Assembly: GCA_023230525.1 (NCBI GenBank)
Contig: JALNXE010000009.1
Location: 7,154 to 71,153 of the forward strand
Length of the DNA stretch: 64,000 bases
From: Desulfobulbaceae bacterium
GTDB lineage: Bacteria; Desulfobacterota; Desulfobulbia; Desulfobulbales; SURF-16
Direction: 5' to 3'
The position numbers and the translations under genes were made by a program. Below, in pieces: positions 1 to 8,478 of the stretch (the stretch's first letter is position 1; each line of letters opens with the position of its first letter). The notes beneath the pieces were generated by a model, which saw nothing but the letters and a program-made list of their open reading frames with translations, was not told where the DNA came from and did not search any database.

Positions 1-1057
1 CCAGCACATCCGGCACCGTGGCGATATGATCCGAGCCGAAGATATCCACCAGCCAGTCATAGCCGCGCCGGAATTTCTCCCGGTGATAGGCGATGTCAGG
101 CAGTCTGTAGGTGGGCTCGCCGGTGCTTTTGATGATCACCCGGTCCTTATCATGGCCGAACTCGGTGGTCTTGAACCAGACCGCGCCGTCCTGCTCATAA
201 ACCAATCCCCGCTCCCGCAGGGAGGAGACCACATCGTCGACCAGGCCGTTCTCATACAGGCTGTGTTCATTATAGTAGCTGTCAAAGGCCACGTCAAACC
301 GGGTCAAGGTCTGGTTGATGTCCACAAAGATCGCCCGTTCCGCCGCCTCCTTGAAAGGGGTGACCTCAACAACATCTTTTAAGGAATCACCATATTTGTC
401 CACAAGTCCCCGGGCAATGTCAAGAATATACTCACCCTGATAGCCGTCTTCCGGAAACTCGCGGGGCAGACCGAGCAGCTCCAGATAGCGCGCCCTGGTC
501 GATTCGCCCAGCACCCGCATCTGACGGCCGGCATCGTTATAATAATATTCCCGGTCCACGTCATAGCCGCTGGCGGCCAGCAGCCGGGCAATGGCGTCGC
601 CCAGGGCCGCCTGCCGGCCATGGCCCACGCTTAAAGGCCCGGTGGGGTTGGCGCTGACAAATTCCACCAGCACCCGCTGGCCGTTTTTCCCGGCTGCCCG
701 GCCGTAGGCCTCCCCCTGGGCCAGCACCTCCGGAATGACCGACTGCCAGACCGATTCCTTGATGAAAAAGTTGACAAAGCCGGGACCGGCCACCTCGACT
801 TTACTGAACAGGGTGTCTTCCCGGGCCAGCAACTTTACCAGCTGCTCGGCAATCTGGCGGGGATTGATTTTTTTGCCCGTGGCCTTTTTTTCGCAGCCGG
901 CAATGACCATGGCCGCATTGGTGGCAAAATCCCCCTGGCCCTCAAATTTCGGATCCTCCACCGCATAGCTGCTCAGGGCCGCATCAGACCACAGGCCCTG
1001 TTTAATGCCGAGCTGGAAGCACTCATCAAGAAATTTTTTTATACGTGATTTTATCAT
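1..1057 (-). CDS. argS: Arginyl-tRNA synthetase (partial, C-terminus beyond window)
   Basis: This enzyme charges tRNA-Arg with arginine in the cytoplasm. The minus-strand translation starts MIKSRIKKFLDECFQLG and contains the class I HIGH-type signature SANPTGPLSVGHGR roughly 120 residues in, preceded by an Arg-tRNA synthetase N-terminal additional domain. About 352 residues are visible; the anticodon-binding C-terminus lies past the window edge. The start chosen is the ATG at 1057, which places the N-terminal domain at the expected distance from the HIGH motif. It is transcribed in the same direction as alr, with a 79-base gap. Confidence 0.93.
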   Translation of the reverse strand, partial: MIKSRIKKFLDECFQLGIKQGLWSDAALSSYAVEDPKFEGQGDFATNAAMVIAGCEKKATGKKINPRQIAEQLVKLLAREDTLFSKVEVAGPGFVNFFIKESVWQSVIPEVLAQGEAYGRAAGKNGQRVLVEFVSANPTGPLSVGHGRQAALGDAIARLLAASGYDVDREYYYNDAGRQMRVLGESTRARYLELLGLPREFPEDGYQGEYILDIARGLVDKYGDSLKDVVEVTPFKEAAERAIFVDINQTLTRFDVAFDSYYNEHSLYENGLVDDVVSSLRERGLVYEQDGAVWFKTTEFGHDKDRVIIKSTGEPTYRLPDIAYHREKFRRGYDWLVDIFGSDHIATVPDVL

Positions 1058-1136
1058 ATAGCTATTTAGGTTGTTTAGTCCGTAGTCTGTTAGGTTGCGG
1101 TGCGTGCTGATGCCTTCGCTCCCCCTGGGCGGGCGG

Positions 1137-2243
1137 TTATTTTTTTTCCGCCAGATAGACCCGGCTGTTGCTGTTACCGAAAAGACAGAGAACCTCATAA
1201 TTGATGGTGCCCATCCAGCCTGCCACCTCTTCGGCGCTGATCCGCCCTCCCTGCTGGGCTCCCATCAGGGTCACCTCATCACCGGCACAGACGCCGGGGA
1301 TATCCGTCACATCGATCATGGTGACGTTCATGCATATCCTGCCGCGCTGGGGAGCCCGCTGGCCCCTGACCAGCACCTCCGCCCGGTTGGACAGGGCCCG
1401 CAGATAACCGTCATTGTAACCCAGCGGCAGGACCGCCAGCCTGCTCGGCCGGCTGGTGACAAAGGTATAGCCGTAACTGACGCCGGTACCGGCCGGCACC
1501 TCTTTCACCTGGATGATCCTGCTCTTAAAGGACATCACCGGCTGCAGCACATCCTTGCCGGCCCAGTCACCATCCCCGGCGTAACAGCCATACAGGGCAA
1601 TGCCCGGCCGCACCATATCCCAGTGCATATCCGGGTAACGCAGCAGGGCGGCGGAATTGGCGATATGGCCGGCGGTTCCGCTGCGCTTGAGAACCTCGGC
1701 AAAAAGCCTGTTCTGCTCCCGGCAGGGCTCGCTGTCAGGGATATCGGCCAGGGGAAAATGGCTCATCACCCCGGCAAGATAAACGCCCTTTTGTTCCTGC
1801 AGCGAGGAAACAAAACCGGCAACCTCTGCCGGCAGAATTCCCAGCCGGCCCATGCCGGTATCCACCTTGAGATGAATTCCGAGGCGGCTGCCGGCTGCAC
1901 TGGCAAAACGGGAGATTTCCTTCACCTGCTCCAGGTCAAAAACCACCGGCTGCAAGCCGTGCTGCGCCACCTCCGGCAGAGAGTCTCTGCCCGTGCCGAG
2001 AAAGACCACGATGTCTCCGCTGATGCCGGCCTGCCGCAGCAGCACCCCTTCATGCACCTCAGCCACGCCGAAGGCTCGCACCCCCTGCTGGTGGAGGGTG
2101 CGGGCCACCGGGATCATGCCATGGCCATAGGCGTCTGATTTCACCACGGCCAGCATCCTGGTCCCGGCGCCGAGCAGATGCTGCAGAACCAGGCAGTTAG
2201 ACCGCAGGGCGTCAAGGTCAATCTCGACCCAATGGGAGTTCAT
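1137..2243 (-). CDS. alr: Alanine racemase
   Basis: This PLP enzyme interconverts L- and D-alanine for peptidoglycan synthesis. The 368 residues match the family length. Visible motifs are the PLP-lysine segment AVVKSDAYGHG near residue 35, the TGMGRLG segment near 130 and the SYGYTF segment containing the second catalytic Tyr near 265. Its start overlaps the stop of the upstream membrane-protein gene by four bases (ATGA), so the two are probably translationally coupled. It lies just upstream of argS on the same strand. Confidence 0.96.
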   Translation of the reverse strand: MNSHWVEIDLDALRSNCLVLQHLLGAGTRMLAVVKSDAYGHGMIPVARTLHQQGVRAFGVAEVHEGVLLRQAGISGDIVVFLGTGRDSLPEVAQHGLQPVVFDLEQVKEISRFASAAGSRLGIHLKVDTGMGRLGILPAEVAGFVSSLQEQKGVYLAGVMSHFPLADIPDSEPCREQNRLFAEVLKRSGTAGHIANSAALLRYPDMHWDMVRPGIALYGCYAGDGDWAGKDVLQPVMSFKSRIIQVKEVPAGTGVSYGYTFVTSRPSRLAVLPLGYNDGYLRALSNRAEVLVRGQRAPQRGRICMNVTMIDVTDIPGVCAGDEVTLMGAQQGGRISAEEVAGWMGTINYEVLCLFGNSNSRVYLAEKK

Positions 2244-2659
2244 GTCTTGCGTACCCAGGCCTGCCAGATGACCCGGCTGGCCACCAGCAGCCCCCAGCCC
2301 ACGGCGGTTATGACAAAGCCGTAAATGTGGTGGGCCAGGTGGGAGGTACGCAGAAACCGGCCCAGGAAAATCATGGCCAGGATCACTCCCCAGGCCTTAA
2401 AAGAAAAGACGCCCCCCAGACAGGAATTGTCCCCGCGCAGCAGAATCCGGCTGATATTCTTGCGGGCGCTCTTTTCAAAAATCAGCAACCCCTTGGCCGT
2501 GCCCACGGCCAGCGCCAACCCCAGCATCACGTAGTGGTCTCCTGCGGCAAGCAGTCTGCCGCCGCGCACCAGCAGAAAAATACCGACCACCGACCAGAAA
2601 AGAGCACCGGCAAGCAAAAGAGTTTTGCGGGAGACAGAGGGTTTGAATTGAGTGAGCAC
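2240..2659 (-). CDS. Small multi-pass membrane protein of unknown function
   Basis: The 139-residue protein has about four hydrophobic segments (roughly residues 14-31, 40-55, 86-102 and 112-130) separated by basic loops, as expected for an inner-membrane protein. I do not recognise a family. It overlaps alr by four bases and is probably co-transcribed with it. The reading frame is supported mainly by this coupling and by the membrane pattern. Confidence 0.6.
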   Translation of the reverse strand: MLTQFKPSVSRKTLLLAGALFWSVVGIFLLVRGGRLLAAGDHYVMLGLALAVGTAKGLLIFEKSARKNISRILLRGDNSCLGGVFSFKAWGVILAMIFLGRFLRTSHLAHHIYGFVITAVGWGLLVASRVIWQAWVRKT

Positions 2660-2702
2660 GTACGTGGACTTTGTTATAATCCGTTTTTACGGCCAGAGGC
2701 AC

Positions 2703-2745
2703 AAAAAAAGATAGGCCTACCTTCTTGGGCAAGAAGACAGGCCTA
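2703..2745 (-). terminator. Rho-independent terminator after the ferredoxin gene
   Basis: TAGGCCT at 2712-2718 pairs with AGGCCTA at 2739-2745. An inner TTCTT/AAGAA stem encloses a GGGC loop. On the minus strand the hairpin is followed by a run of seven T (2703-2709). It lies 33 bases beyond the ferredoxin stop codon. Confidence 0.75.
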
Positions 2746-2777
2746 ATCAACCGGAAGGATATTCTGCAAAACCTACA

Positions 2778-2963
2778 TCATACCTCGGTTACGGTGATGG
2801 CACCTTCGGGACATACCTCGACGCAGGTCTCGCAGCCAAGGCATTCGTCAGCGTTAACCGGCTCAGCCTTGCCGTCAACCAGTTCGTAAACCTGAGCAGG
2901 GCAGGCGTTTACACACTCTTCATCGCCGACGCATTTGTCTTTATCCACAACTATTTCCCACAT
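2778..2963 (-). CDS. Two-cluster ferredoxin with Asp in place of one cluster-I cysteine
   Basis: This is a 61-residue electron carrier. Cluster II has the full set C41xxC44xxC47xxxC51P. Cluster I reads C11-x5-C17-x3-C21P, with Asp14 where the second Cys of a CxxCxxCxxxCP motif should be. Length and sequence resemble Desulfovibrio africanus ferredoxin III, whose Asp14 cluster interconverts between [3Fe-4S] and [4Fe-4S]; that behaviour is family knowledge, not seen here. The gene stands alone with a good ribosome site (GAGGAGG upstream of the ATG) and its own terminator. Confidence 0.93.
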   Translation of the reverse strand: MWEIVVDKDKCVGDEECVNACPAQVYELVDGKAEPVNADECLGCETCVEVCPEGAITVTEV

Positions 2964-3076
2964 AATATTACCTCCTCTTTAGAAGAAAAATTCTTTTGGG
3001 CGAAATCACTCAAACCCAGCGCTAACCAACTTAATTTTTTTCGTTAGATGCAATAAATCTACATAAATTTGTAATT

Positions 3077-3105
3077 CCAATAAATCATAGCCCTCTATTT
3101 GTCAA
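3077..3105 (-). promoter_or_regulatory. Possible sigma-70 promoter for ferredoxin
   Basis: On the minus strand a perfect TTGACA (3100-3105) is followed after 17 bases by TATTGG (3077-3082). The -10 match is poor, so this is tentative. It would give a leader of about 105 bases, which is AT-rich and without coding potential. Confidence 0.3.
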
Positions 3106-3217
3106 CACAATTTTTAAGCGATTGACCTTCCTGTCCCAATATTTTAAAGAGTACTGAAATCGTTTAATTTCTGCTTATTTAGCTAGGCAATCCTTTTTCC
3201 CAGGCAACGGAGCACCC

Positions 3218-3577
3218 ATGAAAGATAAAAAACAAGGAAAACAGCAAAAAATTTCAGCGAAACTTGCAGTCCAGAAATCCGAAGAGGCAATGATCGCCGG
3301 CATCATTGAGGGCAGTCCCGACGGCATCGGCGTGGCGGTTATCAGGCTTGATTGCGGCTGCCGCAAGATGGCGGCAGTGGACAAAAACGGCGACCCGGCA
3401 AGCAAGGTCATTATTTACCGCGACCAGGCGGAATCGATCTGCGATCAATGCAAGGCGGACAACGGCGCTTATATCCGGGTGAAGGAAGAATTTATTCACT
3501 GGGTCGAGCCGGCCCCGGACGAGGCGACGAAGCAGATGATCACGAGCAAGGTGCTGGGGACAAGGGCAACCCATTGA
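3218..3577 (+). CDS. Small cysteine-containing protein of unknown function
   Basis: The 119-residue protein has two cysteine pairs, CGC near residue 46 and CDQC near residue 75, which could bind a metal. The N-terminus is lysine/glutamine rich. An ATG preceded by GGAG at 7-base spacing supports the start. I do not recognise the family. It stands alone between the ferredoxin gene (divergent) and mlaC. Confidence 0.6.
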   Translation: MKDKKQGKQQKISAKLAVQKSEEAMIAGIIEGSPDGIGVAVIRLDCGCRKMAAVDKNGDPASKVIIYRDQAESICDQCKADNGAYIRVKEEFIHWVEPAPDEATKQMITSKVLGTRATH

Positions 3578-3846
3578 CGGCTGTCCGGTAATTTTCCTTG
3601 CGCCCTTCTCCGGCTGCAGCAATCCCGGCAACCTGCCTGGCAACCCAGCCGGGCAAGGGCCGCCTTCCCGCGCGCCTGCCGGACCAGGCAGGCGAACGCC
3701 TCGCGGCCGGCAAACTGGTGGTTTCATTGCGCCGGTATCTCCCGGGGGCCTTCACCAAAAAAAATGCTCGGTAAAATTCGCGGTAAAATGCTATACAGGG
3801 ACGATGAACCTGCATAACAGATCCCACGCGAGGAGGATGCATCATA

Positions 3847-4473
3847 ATGAAAAATAAAATCAACAGATTCTATTGTACGGTGGCCTGCATTATTGTGACA
3901 GTATTTGCGGCAGGGGTGGCCTGGGGCGTTGCCCCTTCGCCCATGGACATCATGAAGGGAGTGGTGGAAGAGGTCTTCCACACCCTGCAGGCGTATCCTG
4001 TCGGCGGCCCCCCTGAGAACTTAACCGTGAGAAGGGAGGCTATCAAAAAAATCATCGACCGCCATTTCGACGCGGCGGAGATGTCGCAACGGGCCCTCGG
4101 CAAATACTGGAAAGAGATCCCGGAGGAAAAGCAACAGGAGTTCACCAGGCTCTTCTACTGGCGGCTCTACAATTTTTACGTCATGCGGCTTGAGAACTAT
4201 TCCGACGAAAAGGTCATCTACAACAAGGAATTGCTCAAAGGCAACGTGGCAGCCATATACACCCAGGTGAACAGCAAGAAGTACCCTGAGTTCGACATCG
4301 AGTACCGGCTCAGACAGCAGGGAGATGACTGGAAAATCTATGATGTGGTTATCGAAGGGGTCAGCCTGGTGGCCAATTACCGGAGCCAGTTCAACAGTTT
4401 CTTGAGCAAAAAATCAATTGATGAACTGCTGAAGGCCCTGCGCGAGAAAACCCCGGAGGATTCTCTGCAGTAA
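3847..4473 (+). CDS. mlaC: MlaC/Ttg2D-type phospholipid-binding ABC transporter auxiliary protein
   Basis: This periplasmic protein is expected to shuttle phospholipid between the outer membrane and an Mla-type ABC transporter. The 208 residues start with a signal peptide (hydrophobic stretch about residues 9-27, then a small-residue cleavage region). The body has the family pattern with the segment RRxxIkkIIDRHFD near residue 60 and the downstream FtrlFyWrLYNFYV region. A strong AGGAGG precedes the ATG. The partner genes mlaA, mlaD, mlaE and mlaF are not in the window, so this is an orphan copy here. Confidence 0.85.
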   Translation: MKNKINRFYCTVACIIVTVFAAGVAWGVAPSPMDIMKGVVEEVFHTLQAYPVGGPPENLTVRREAIKKIIDRHFDAAEMSQRALGKYWKEIPEEKQQEFTRLFYWRLYNFYVMRLENYSDEKVIYNKELLKGNVAAIYTQVNSKKYPEFDIEYRLRQQGDDWKIYDVVIEGVSLVANYRSQFNSFLSKKSIDELLKALREKTPEDSLQ

Positions 4474-4525
4474 ATCCATGAGCCCTGCCCTGGCCGAGCC
4501 AATTGCCACAACACCGGCGAACCTG

Positions 4526-4617
4526 GAATTCAGGAGTCAAGAATTCAGCATCCAGAATGGTTGATTTTATTACATGTCATTCCGGCTCCTGACTCCTGGC
4601 TCCTGCCCCCTGAATTC
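4526..4617. repeat. Intergenic heptamer repeat, copy 1
   Basis: The element begins and ends with GAATTC. It contains near-heptameric CTCCTGN units and the core CAGAATGGTTGATTTTATTA. The same core, inverted, is in the copy at 63864-63933. It lies between mlaC and a convergent membrane-protein gene. Confidence 0.7.
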
Positions 4618-4622
4618 TTACC

Positions 4623-4946
4623 TTATAAAGCAAACATGATGGAGATGCCCACTGAGCAGCAGAACAGGGTGACCAGAGAAAAAAAGACGATGAGAAAACC
4701 TTTGCCGGAGGTGCCGTATCTCGCCACTTTCGGGCTGTGCATGGTCACCGCCACCGCATTGACATAAAAGGTCAGCACGGAAAATGTCCATAACGAGAGC
4801 AGCAGGATAATGGCATTTTCATGGCCCGGGGCATTCAGCCAGTCATTGTAGAAATAGACCGTGGCCCCAAAAATAATAACCGTCACCAGGCAAATGAGCC
4901 AGAGATACACCCGCTTTTCGTAGAGCCAGAAAATCATTTTTTTCAT
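4623..4946 (-). CDS. Small membrane protein of unknown function
   Basis: The 107-residue protein has three clear hydrophobic segments (about residues 14-32, 43-66 and 84-105), with a basic N-terminus MKKMIFWLYEKR. No family is recognised. Its stop lies right against the repeat element at 4526-4617. The start is the first ATG; the ribosome site is weak. Confidence 0.55.
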   Translation of the reverse strand: MKKMIFWLYEKRVYLWLICLVTVIIFGATVYFYNDWLNAPGHENAIILLLSLWTFSVLTFYVNAVAVTMHSPKVARYGTSGKGFLIVFFSLVTLFCCSVGISIMFAL

Positions 4947-5097
4947 AATTGCCGCAATTTGTTATCGGATGCCCGCAACAAACATATCCCCTTTCTCGTT
5001 TTTATCCGGCGTGCAGATGCACCAAAAGCTGCCGGGCAAAGCCTGCCACCATCGGCGCAATAAACAAATCAACAAGTTGCGGGCCGCCGGCTGGCGG

Positions 5098-6147
5098 TCA
5101 AACAGCTTTCGAAAGATCGGCAAAATCAGGCCAGTCAATATCTTGCCACCACAACTTTTTCCCCTGCAAGTATTGCAGCGACTGAATGGCCCCATTGATC
5201 ACCGAATGGAGCGGATCAACCCCAACCCTGACATCGAGATTGGTTCTTGCCGCGATCAACCGGTCGATCCCCCTGATACAGGCCCCGCCGCCTGTCAGAC
5301 AAATTCCCGACTCCGCTATTTCACCGGCAACCCGGTCAGGGAGTTTCCGCAGACCTGAATCGATCATTTTCAGAATTTTATCAGCCACCGGCTCCAGGGC
5401 GCTTGCTATTTCCCGGTTATTAACTGCAATTCCCACTTCACACCTTTTCATGATATGTACGCCGGCAACGGTAATGGGTTTACCGGGAAGGCTCTGCGGC
5501 TGCGACAAGGAGGCGATTTCATGGGTCAACCGCTCAACCTCCGCCGGGTACAGGCAGACCTTGTGCCGGGCGATGATCGCGGTGCGCACCGCTTTCTGCA
5601 GGTCAGCGCAGGCCAGGCGCACCGCGGCGGCAAAGACAAGGCGGCCATCGCGGATGACCGCCATGTCCGTAACTCCCTCGCCGATATCAATAAGCACCTG
5701 GGCGTATGGCAGCGTCACATCGATGCCAGCGCCGATGGCCGCGGCCCAGACCTCAGGAATTATGGCCACCCTGGAGACGCCGGCCTGCAGAACCGCCTCG
5801 GCAAGAAGTTTTCGTTCCTTTTCGGAACTGTCGGTTGGTGCGCAAGCCAGGGACACCGGTTGCCGCAACCCTTTACGGGTGCGCTTCACCAGCGGTTTCA
5901 ATAAGGAAATCGCATTCTGAATATCCACAATGACCCCGCCGCGCAGGGGCATGGACACCAGCTTGCTGTTGAGATAGGTGATGTATTTGTCTGGACCAGG
6001 CGCTGTACTATCCTGTTGGGTATGGCGGATCAATGAAGGTTCTTCGGTGATTTGCCCAAAATCGGAGGCAGAGATACGGGTGTTGGCGGTGCCGAGATCA
6101 ATAGCGATATTCGGCCTTAGCATTATTTTTTTTAATCTTGCGAACAT
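5098..6147 (-). CDS. MreB/actin-like ATPase paralogue
   Basis: The protein has actin/HSP70-superfamily motifs: phosphate-1 IAIDLGTANTRI near residue 15, phosphate-2 VLIDIGEGVTDMAVI near 155 and the adenosine motif CLTGGGACIRGID near 285. It is shorter and more divergent than a typical MreB. The start at 6147 (MFARLKKIMLRPNIAID) is chosen because GGGGA lies 5 bases upstream; it overlaps the end of the CbiA-like gene by about 16 bases. A second ATG at 6123 is possible. No mreC or mreD follows, so a role other than the main cell-shape filament is likely; that is inference. Confidence 0.8.
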   Translation of the reverse strand: MFARLKKIMLRPNIAIDLGTANTRISASDFGQITEEPSLIRHTQQDSTAPGPDKYITYLNSKLVSMPLRGGVIVDIQNAISLLKPLVKRTRKGLRQPVSLACAPTDSSEKERKLLAEAVLQAGVSRVAIIPEVWAAAIGAGIDVTLPYAQVLIDIGEGVTDMAVIRDGRLVFAAAVRLACADLQKAVRTAIIARHKVCLYPAEVERLTHEIASLSQPQSLPGKPITVAGVHIMKRCEVGIAVNNREIASALEPVADKILKMIDSGLRKLPDRVAGEIAESGICLTGGGACIRGIDRLIAARTNLDVRVGVDPLHSVINGAIQSLQYLQGKKLWWQDIDWPDFADLSKAV

Positions 6148-7541
6148 GACTTTCCCCTGCTTTCGGCAAACTCCCGGGCCTTTGCCGCCAGAGCCGGCGC
6201 CCACTGCGGGGTGCCGACCGCGTGTACATGGGTATAGAGGGCCAAGACATTTTTATGGATAAGGCCGTCCCGGCCGTCGCTGAACCCCACCCCCCGCTTC
6301 ATGTCAAAACCAAGCACATCCGGGTGGCCGGGCCAGGCCGCCACCCTGCTGTAACGGAACTCATGGCCCTTGATCTGCACCCCCGGCTCATAAAACGGGT
6401 TACCCGGCCGGGCCTCAAGTACCGAATAGCCATGGGCCTGGGGCTTCTTCTCCAGGGTGAAATGCACGGGAAAAAGCCCCACCAGGGGATAATCCTCCCC
6501 ATCCAGGGTTATTTTCTCGCCCAGATAGATGAGCCCGCCGCATTCGGCGTAAATGGGCAGACCCTGCTGGGCCCGCTGCCTGATGGACTGCCGGAAGGAC
6601 ACATTGTCGGCCAGCAGCCGGGCGCTGGTTTCCGGAAATCCGCCGCCGATGTACAGGGCGTCTATATCCGGCAGTTCCTCCTCCACCATGGAATTGATTT
6701 CAACCAGCTCCGCCCCGCACCCCTCCAGGGCCAGCAGGTTTTCCGGATAATAAAACTGAAAGGCGGCGTCGCGGATGACCCCGATCCGCACCGCCCTGCC
6801 GCCGGAGCTGACGCTGCTTTGCTGGCGGGCCGCCATAACCGGAGCCGCCATCAACGGCTCCACCTCGGCCAGACTGAGGCTTTTTCCAATGGTTTCCGCC
6901 AAGATCTGCAGCGCCTCCGCCGAACCGTCATACTCCTGGAAGGGGGTCACCCCCAGATGCCGCATGGGGAAGATGTCCTTTTTCATGCGGCGGATGGCGC
7001 CCACCACCGGGATGCCCGTGTATTTTTCCACCGCTTCCCGGACAATCTGCTCATGCCGGGAACTGCCGAGGCGATTGAGCACGACCCCGGCGATATTGAC
7101 CTTGGGGTCAAGCAGCTTGCAGCCGAGCACCAGGGCAGCCACGGTGCGGGTAGTCTTGGTGCAGTCCACCACCAGCAGCACGGGCAGACCGAGGCGGCAG
7201 GAAAGTTCCGCCGTGCTGTAAGTGCCGCCGGCGTCAACCCCGTCATAGAGCCCGCGGTTGCCTTCGACAATGACAAAATCATTATCCGCGGCATGTTCGG
7301 CAAAGGAGGCGAGCATGGCCTGCTCGTCCATCAGATACGGGTCAAGATTAAAACAGGGCTGCCCGGCGGCAAGGCTGAGCCAGCCGGCATCAATATAGTC
7401 CGGCCCCTTTTTAAAAGGGACCACCTTGTGCCCCATCCCGGCAAGCAGGGCCACAAGCCCCACCGACACCACACTCTTGCCTGATCCTCCTCCGAGACCG
7501 GCAACGACCAGTCCGCGGGGATGCCCTGTTTTATGGTTCAC
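6132..7541 (-). CDS. dsrN: CbiA/CobB-family a,c-diamide synthase, probably DsrN siroheme amidase
   Basis: The 469-residue protein has an N-terminal P-loop-like ATPase domain (GLGGGSGKS near residue 20, FKKGPDYID near 44) and a C-terminal class I glutamine amidotransferase-like domain with the nucleophile in YAECGGLIYLGE near 330. Family members amidate cobyrinate or siroheme carboxylates. I see no other cobalamin gene in the window, while dsrABD lies 3 kb away on the same strand. In sulfate reducers such an enzyme linked to dsr is DsrN, which makes siroamide for sulfite reductase. A true CbiA cannot be excluded. Confidence 0.82.
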   Translation of the reverse strand: MNHKTGHPRGLVVAGLGGGSGKSVVSVGLVALLAGMGHKVVPFKKGPDYIDAGWLSLAAGQPCFNLDPYLMDEQAMLASFAEHAADNDFVIVEGNRGLYDGVDAGGTYSTAELSCRLGLPVLLVVDCTKTTRTVAALVLGCKLLDPKVNIAGVVLNRLGSSRHEQIVREAVEKYTGIPVVGAIRRMKKDIFPMRHLGVTPFQEYDGSAEALQILAETIGKSLSLAEVEPLMAAPVMAARQQSSVSSGGRAVRIGVIRDAAFQFYYPENLLALEGCGAELVEINSMVEEELPDIDALYIGGGFPETSARLLADNVSFRQSIRQRAQQGLPIYAECGGLIYLGEKITLDGEDYPLVGLFPVHFTLEKKPQAHGYSVLEARPGNPFYEPGVQIKGHEFRYSRVAAWPGHPDVLGFDMKRGVGFSDGRDGLIHKNVLALYTHVHAVGTPQWAPALAAKAREFAESRGKSCSQD

Positions 7542-7845
7542 TTACTCGACCCCGATTTCCCATGGCAATATGCATTAATTTTAAACGCTGTCCGTTCTCG
7601 TTTCATGCCACTGAAAAAACACAAAGTCAAGGGCGCAATAAAATAGGCACAATTCTTTTCCCTTATTTCCTCATTCACTTGAAATTCTTTACATTCATGG
7701 TTAAATTCAGCAAACGTCAAAAATGACAATACAGGCCACACCCCCTGGCGCACAATCGCTCCCGGATCAACGTTTATCCCTCTTTTCGGATGTTGTTGCG
7801 CCGCGCGGTTCCGCACAAAAAATTAATGACCATAAGGATTTCCCC
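7542..7845. other. Divergent promoter region between dsrN-like gene and TPR gene
   Basis: This AT-rich 304-base stretch separates divergent genes. The minus-strand frame across it has biased, low-complexity composition and no family resemblance, so I do not call a gene. I see no convincing -35/-10 pair or operator. Confidence 0.5.
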
Positions 7846-8475
7846 ATGTCCGACAAGCAATTGAATGAAGACCTCTCCAAGGTAATAGCGGAGATGGAGC
7901 AGAAATGCACAGAACATCCCGATTCCATTATGGCCCATCATCATCTCGCCCTTGTTTACCGCAAAGCCGGGCGGCACAATGATGCCATCAGGGAACTGAA
8001 AAGATGCCTGGAAATCGATGATCATTCGGCTGAGGCCTACATCAATCTCGGCGGTGTCTACTTCGAACTCGGCAAACTCGACGAGGCGCTGCAGGCCAAC
8101 AAAATGGCCCTGCTCCATGCCCCGAACCCGGCCCAGGCCCATACCAATATCGGTCTCATCATGCAGCAGAGGGGGGAACAGGAGAAGGCCATTGATGCTT
8201 ACACCAAGGCAACGCACCACGATCCGAAACTGGCCTTTGCCTGGGTCAATCTCGCCACTGCTCAGATCATGGAAGGCAATTTTGCGGAAGCCCTGACAGC
8301 CGCCAAAAAAGCGGTTGAACTGGAGCCGAACTTTCCCATGGCCCACAACAATCTTGCCGTCGCCTATTACTACTCCAAGGATTTCCAGGCGGCCAAGAAC
8401 GCCATTGCCGAGGCCTCCAGACTCGGATATCCGGTTGATCCCAATTTCATCAAAGCGCTTAACGAAGAAGCTTAA
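7846..8475 (+). CDS. TPR repeat protein
   Basis: The 209-residue protein is mostly tetratricopeptide repeats; five or six units can be read between residues 25 and 195, with signatures such as AYINLGGVYFELGKLDEAL and AHNNLAVAYYYSKDFQAA. It is likely a cytoplasmic scaffold; no signal peptide is seen. The ATG at 7846 is chosen because AAGGAT lies 6 bases upstream; the upstream in-frame extension has poor composition. It is followed after 3 bases by the HEAT-repeat gene, so the pair is an operon. Confidence 0.88.
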   Translation: MSDKQLNEDLSKVIAEMEQKCTEHPDSIMAHHHLALVYRKAGRHNDAIRELKRCLEIDDHSAEAYINLGGVYFELGKLDEALQANKMALLHAPNPAQAHTNIGLIMQQRGEQEKAIDAYTKATHHDPKLAFAWVNLATAQIMEGNFAEALTAAKKAVELEPNFPMAHNNLAVAYYYSKDFQAAKNAIAEASRLGYPVDPNFIKALNEEA

Positions 8476-8478
8476 GTC

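Noticed and set aside
1095..2138. Long open frame on the plus strand across alr
   Set aside because: It is the antisense of a clear alanine racemase and has no family features; GC-rich third positions keep the other strand open.
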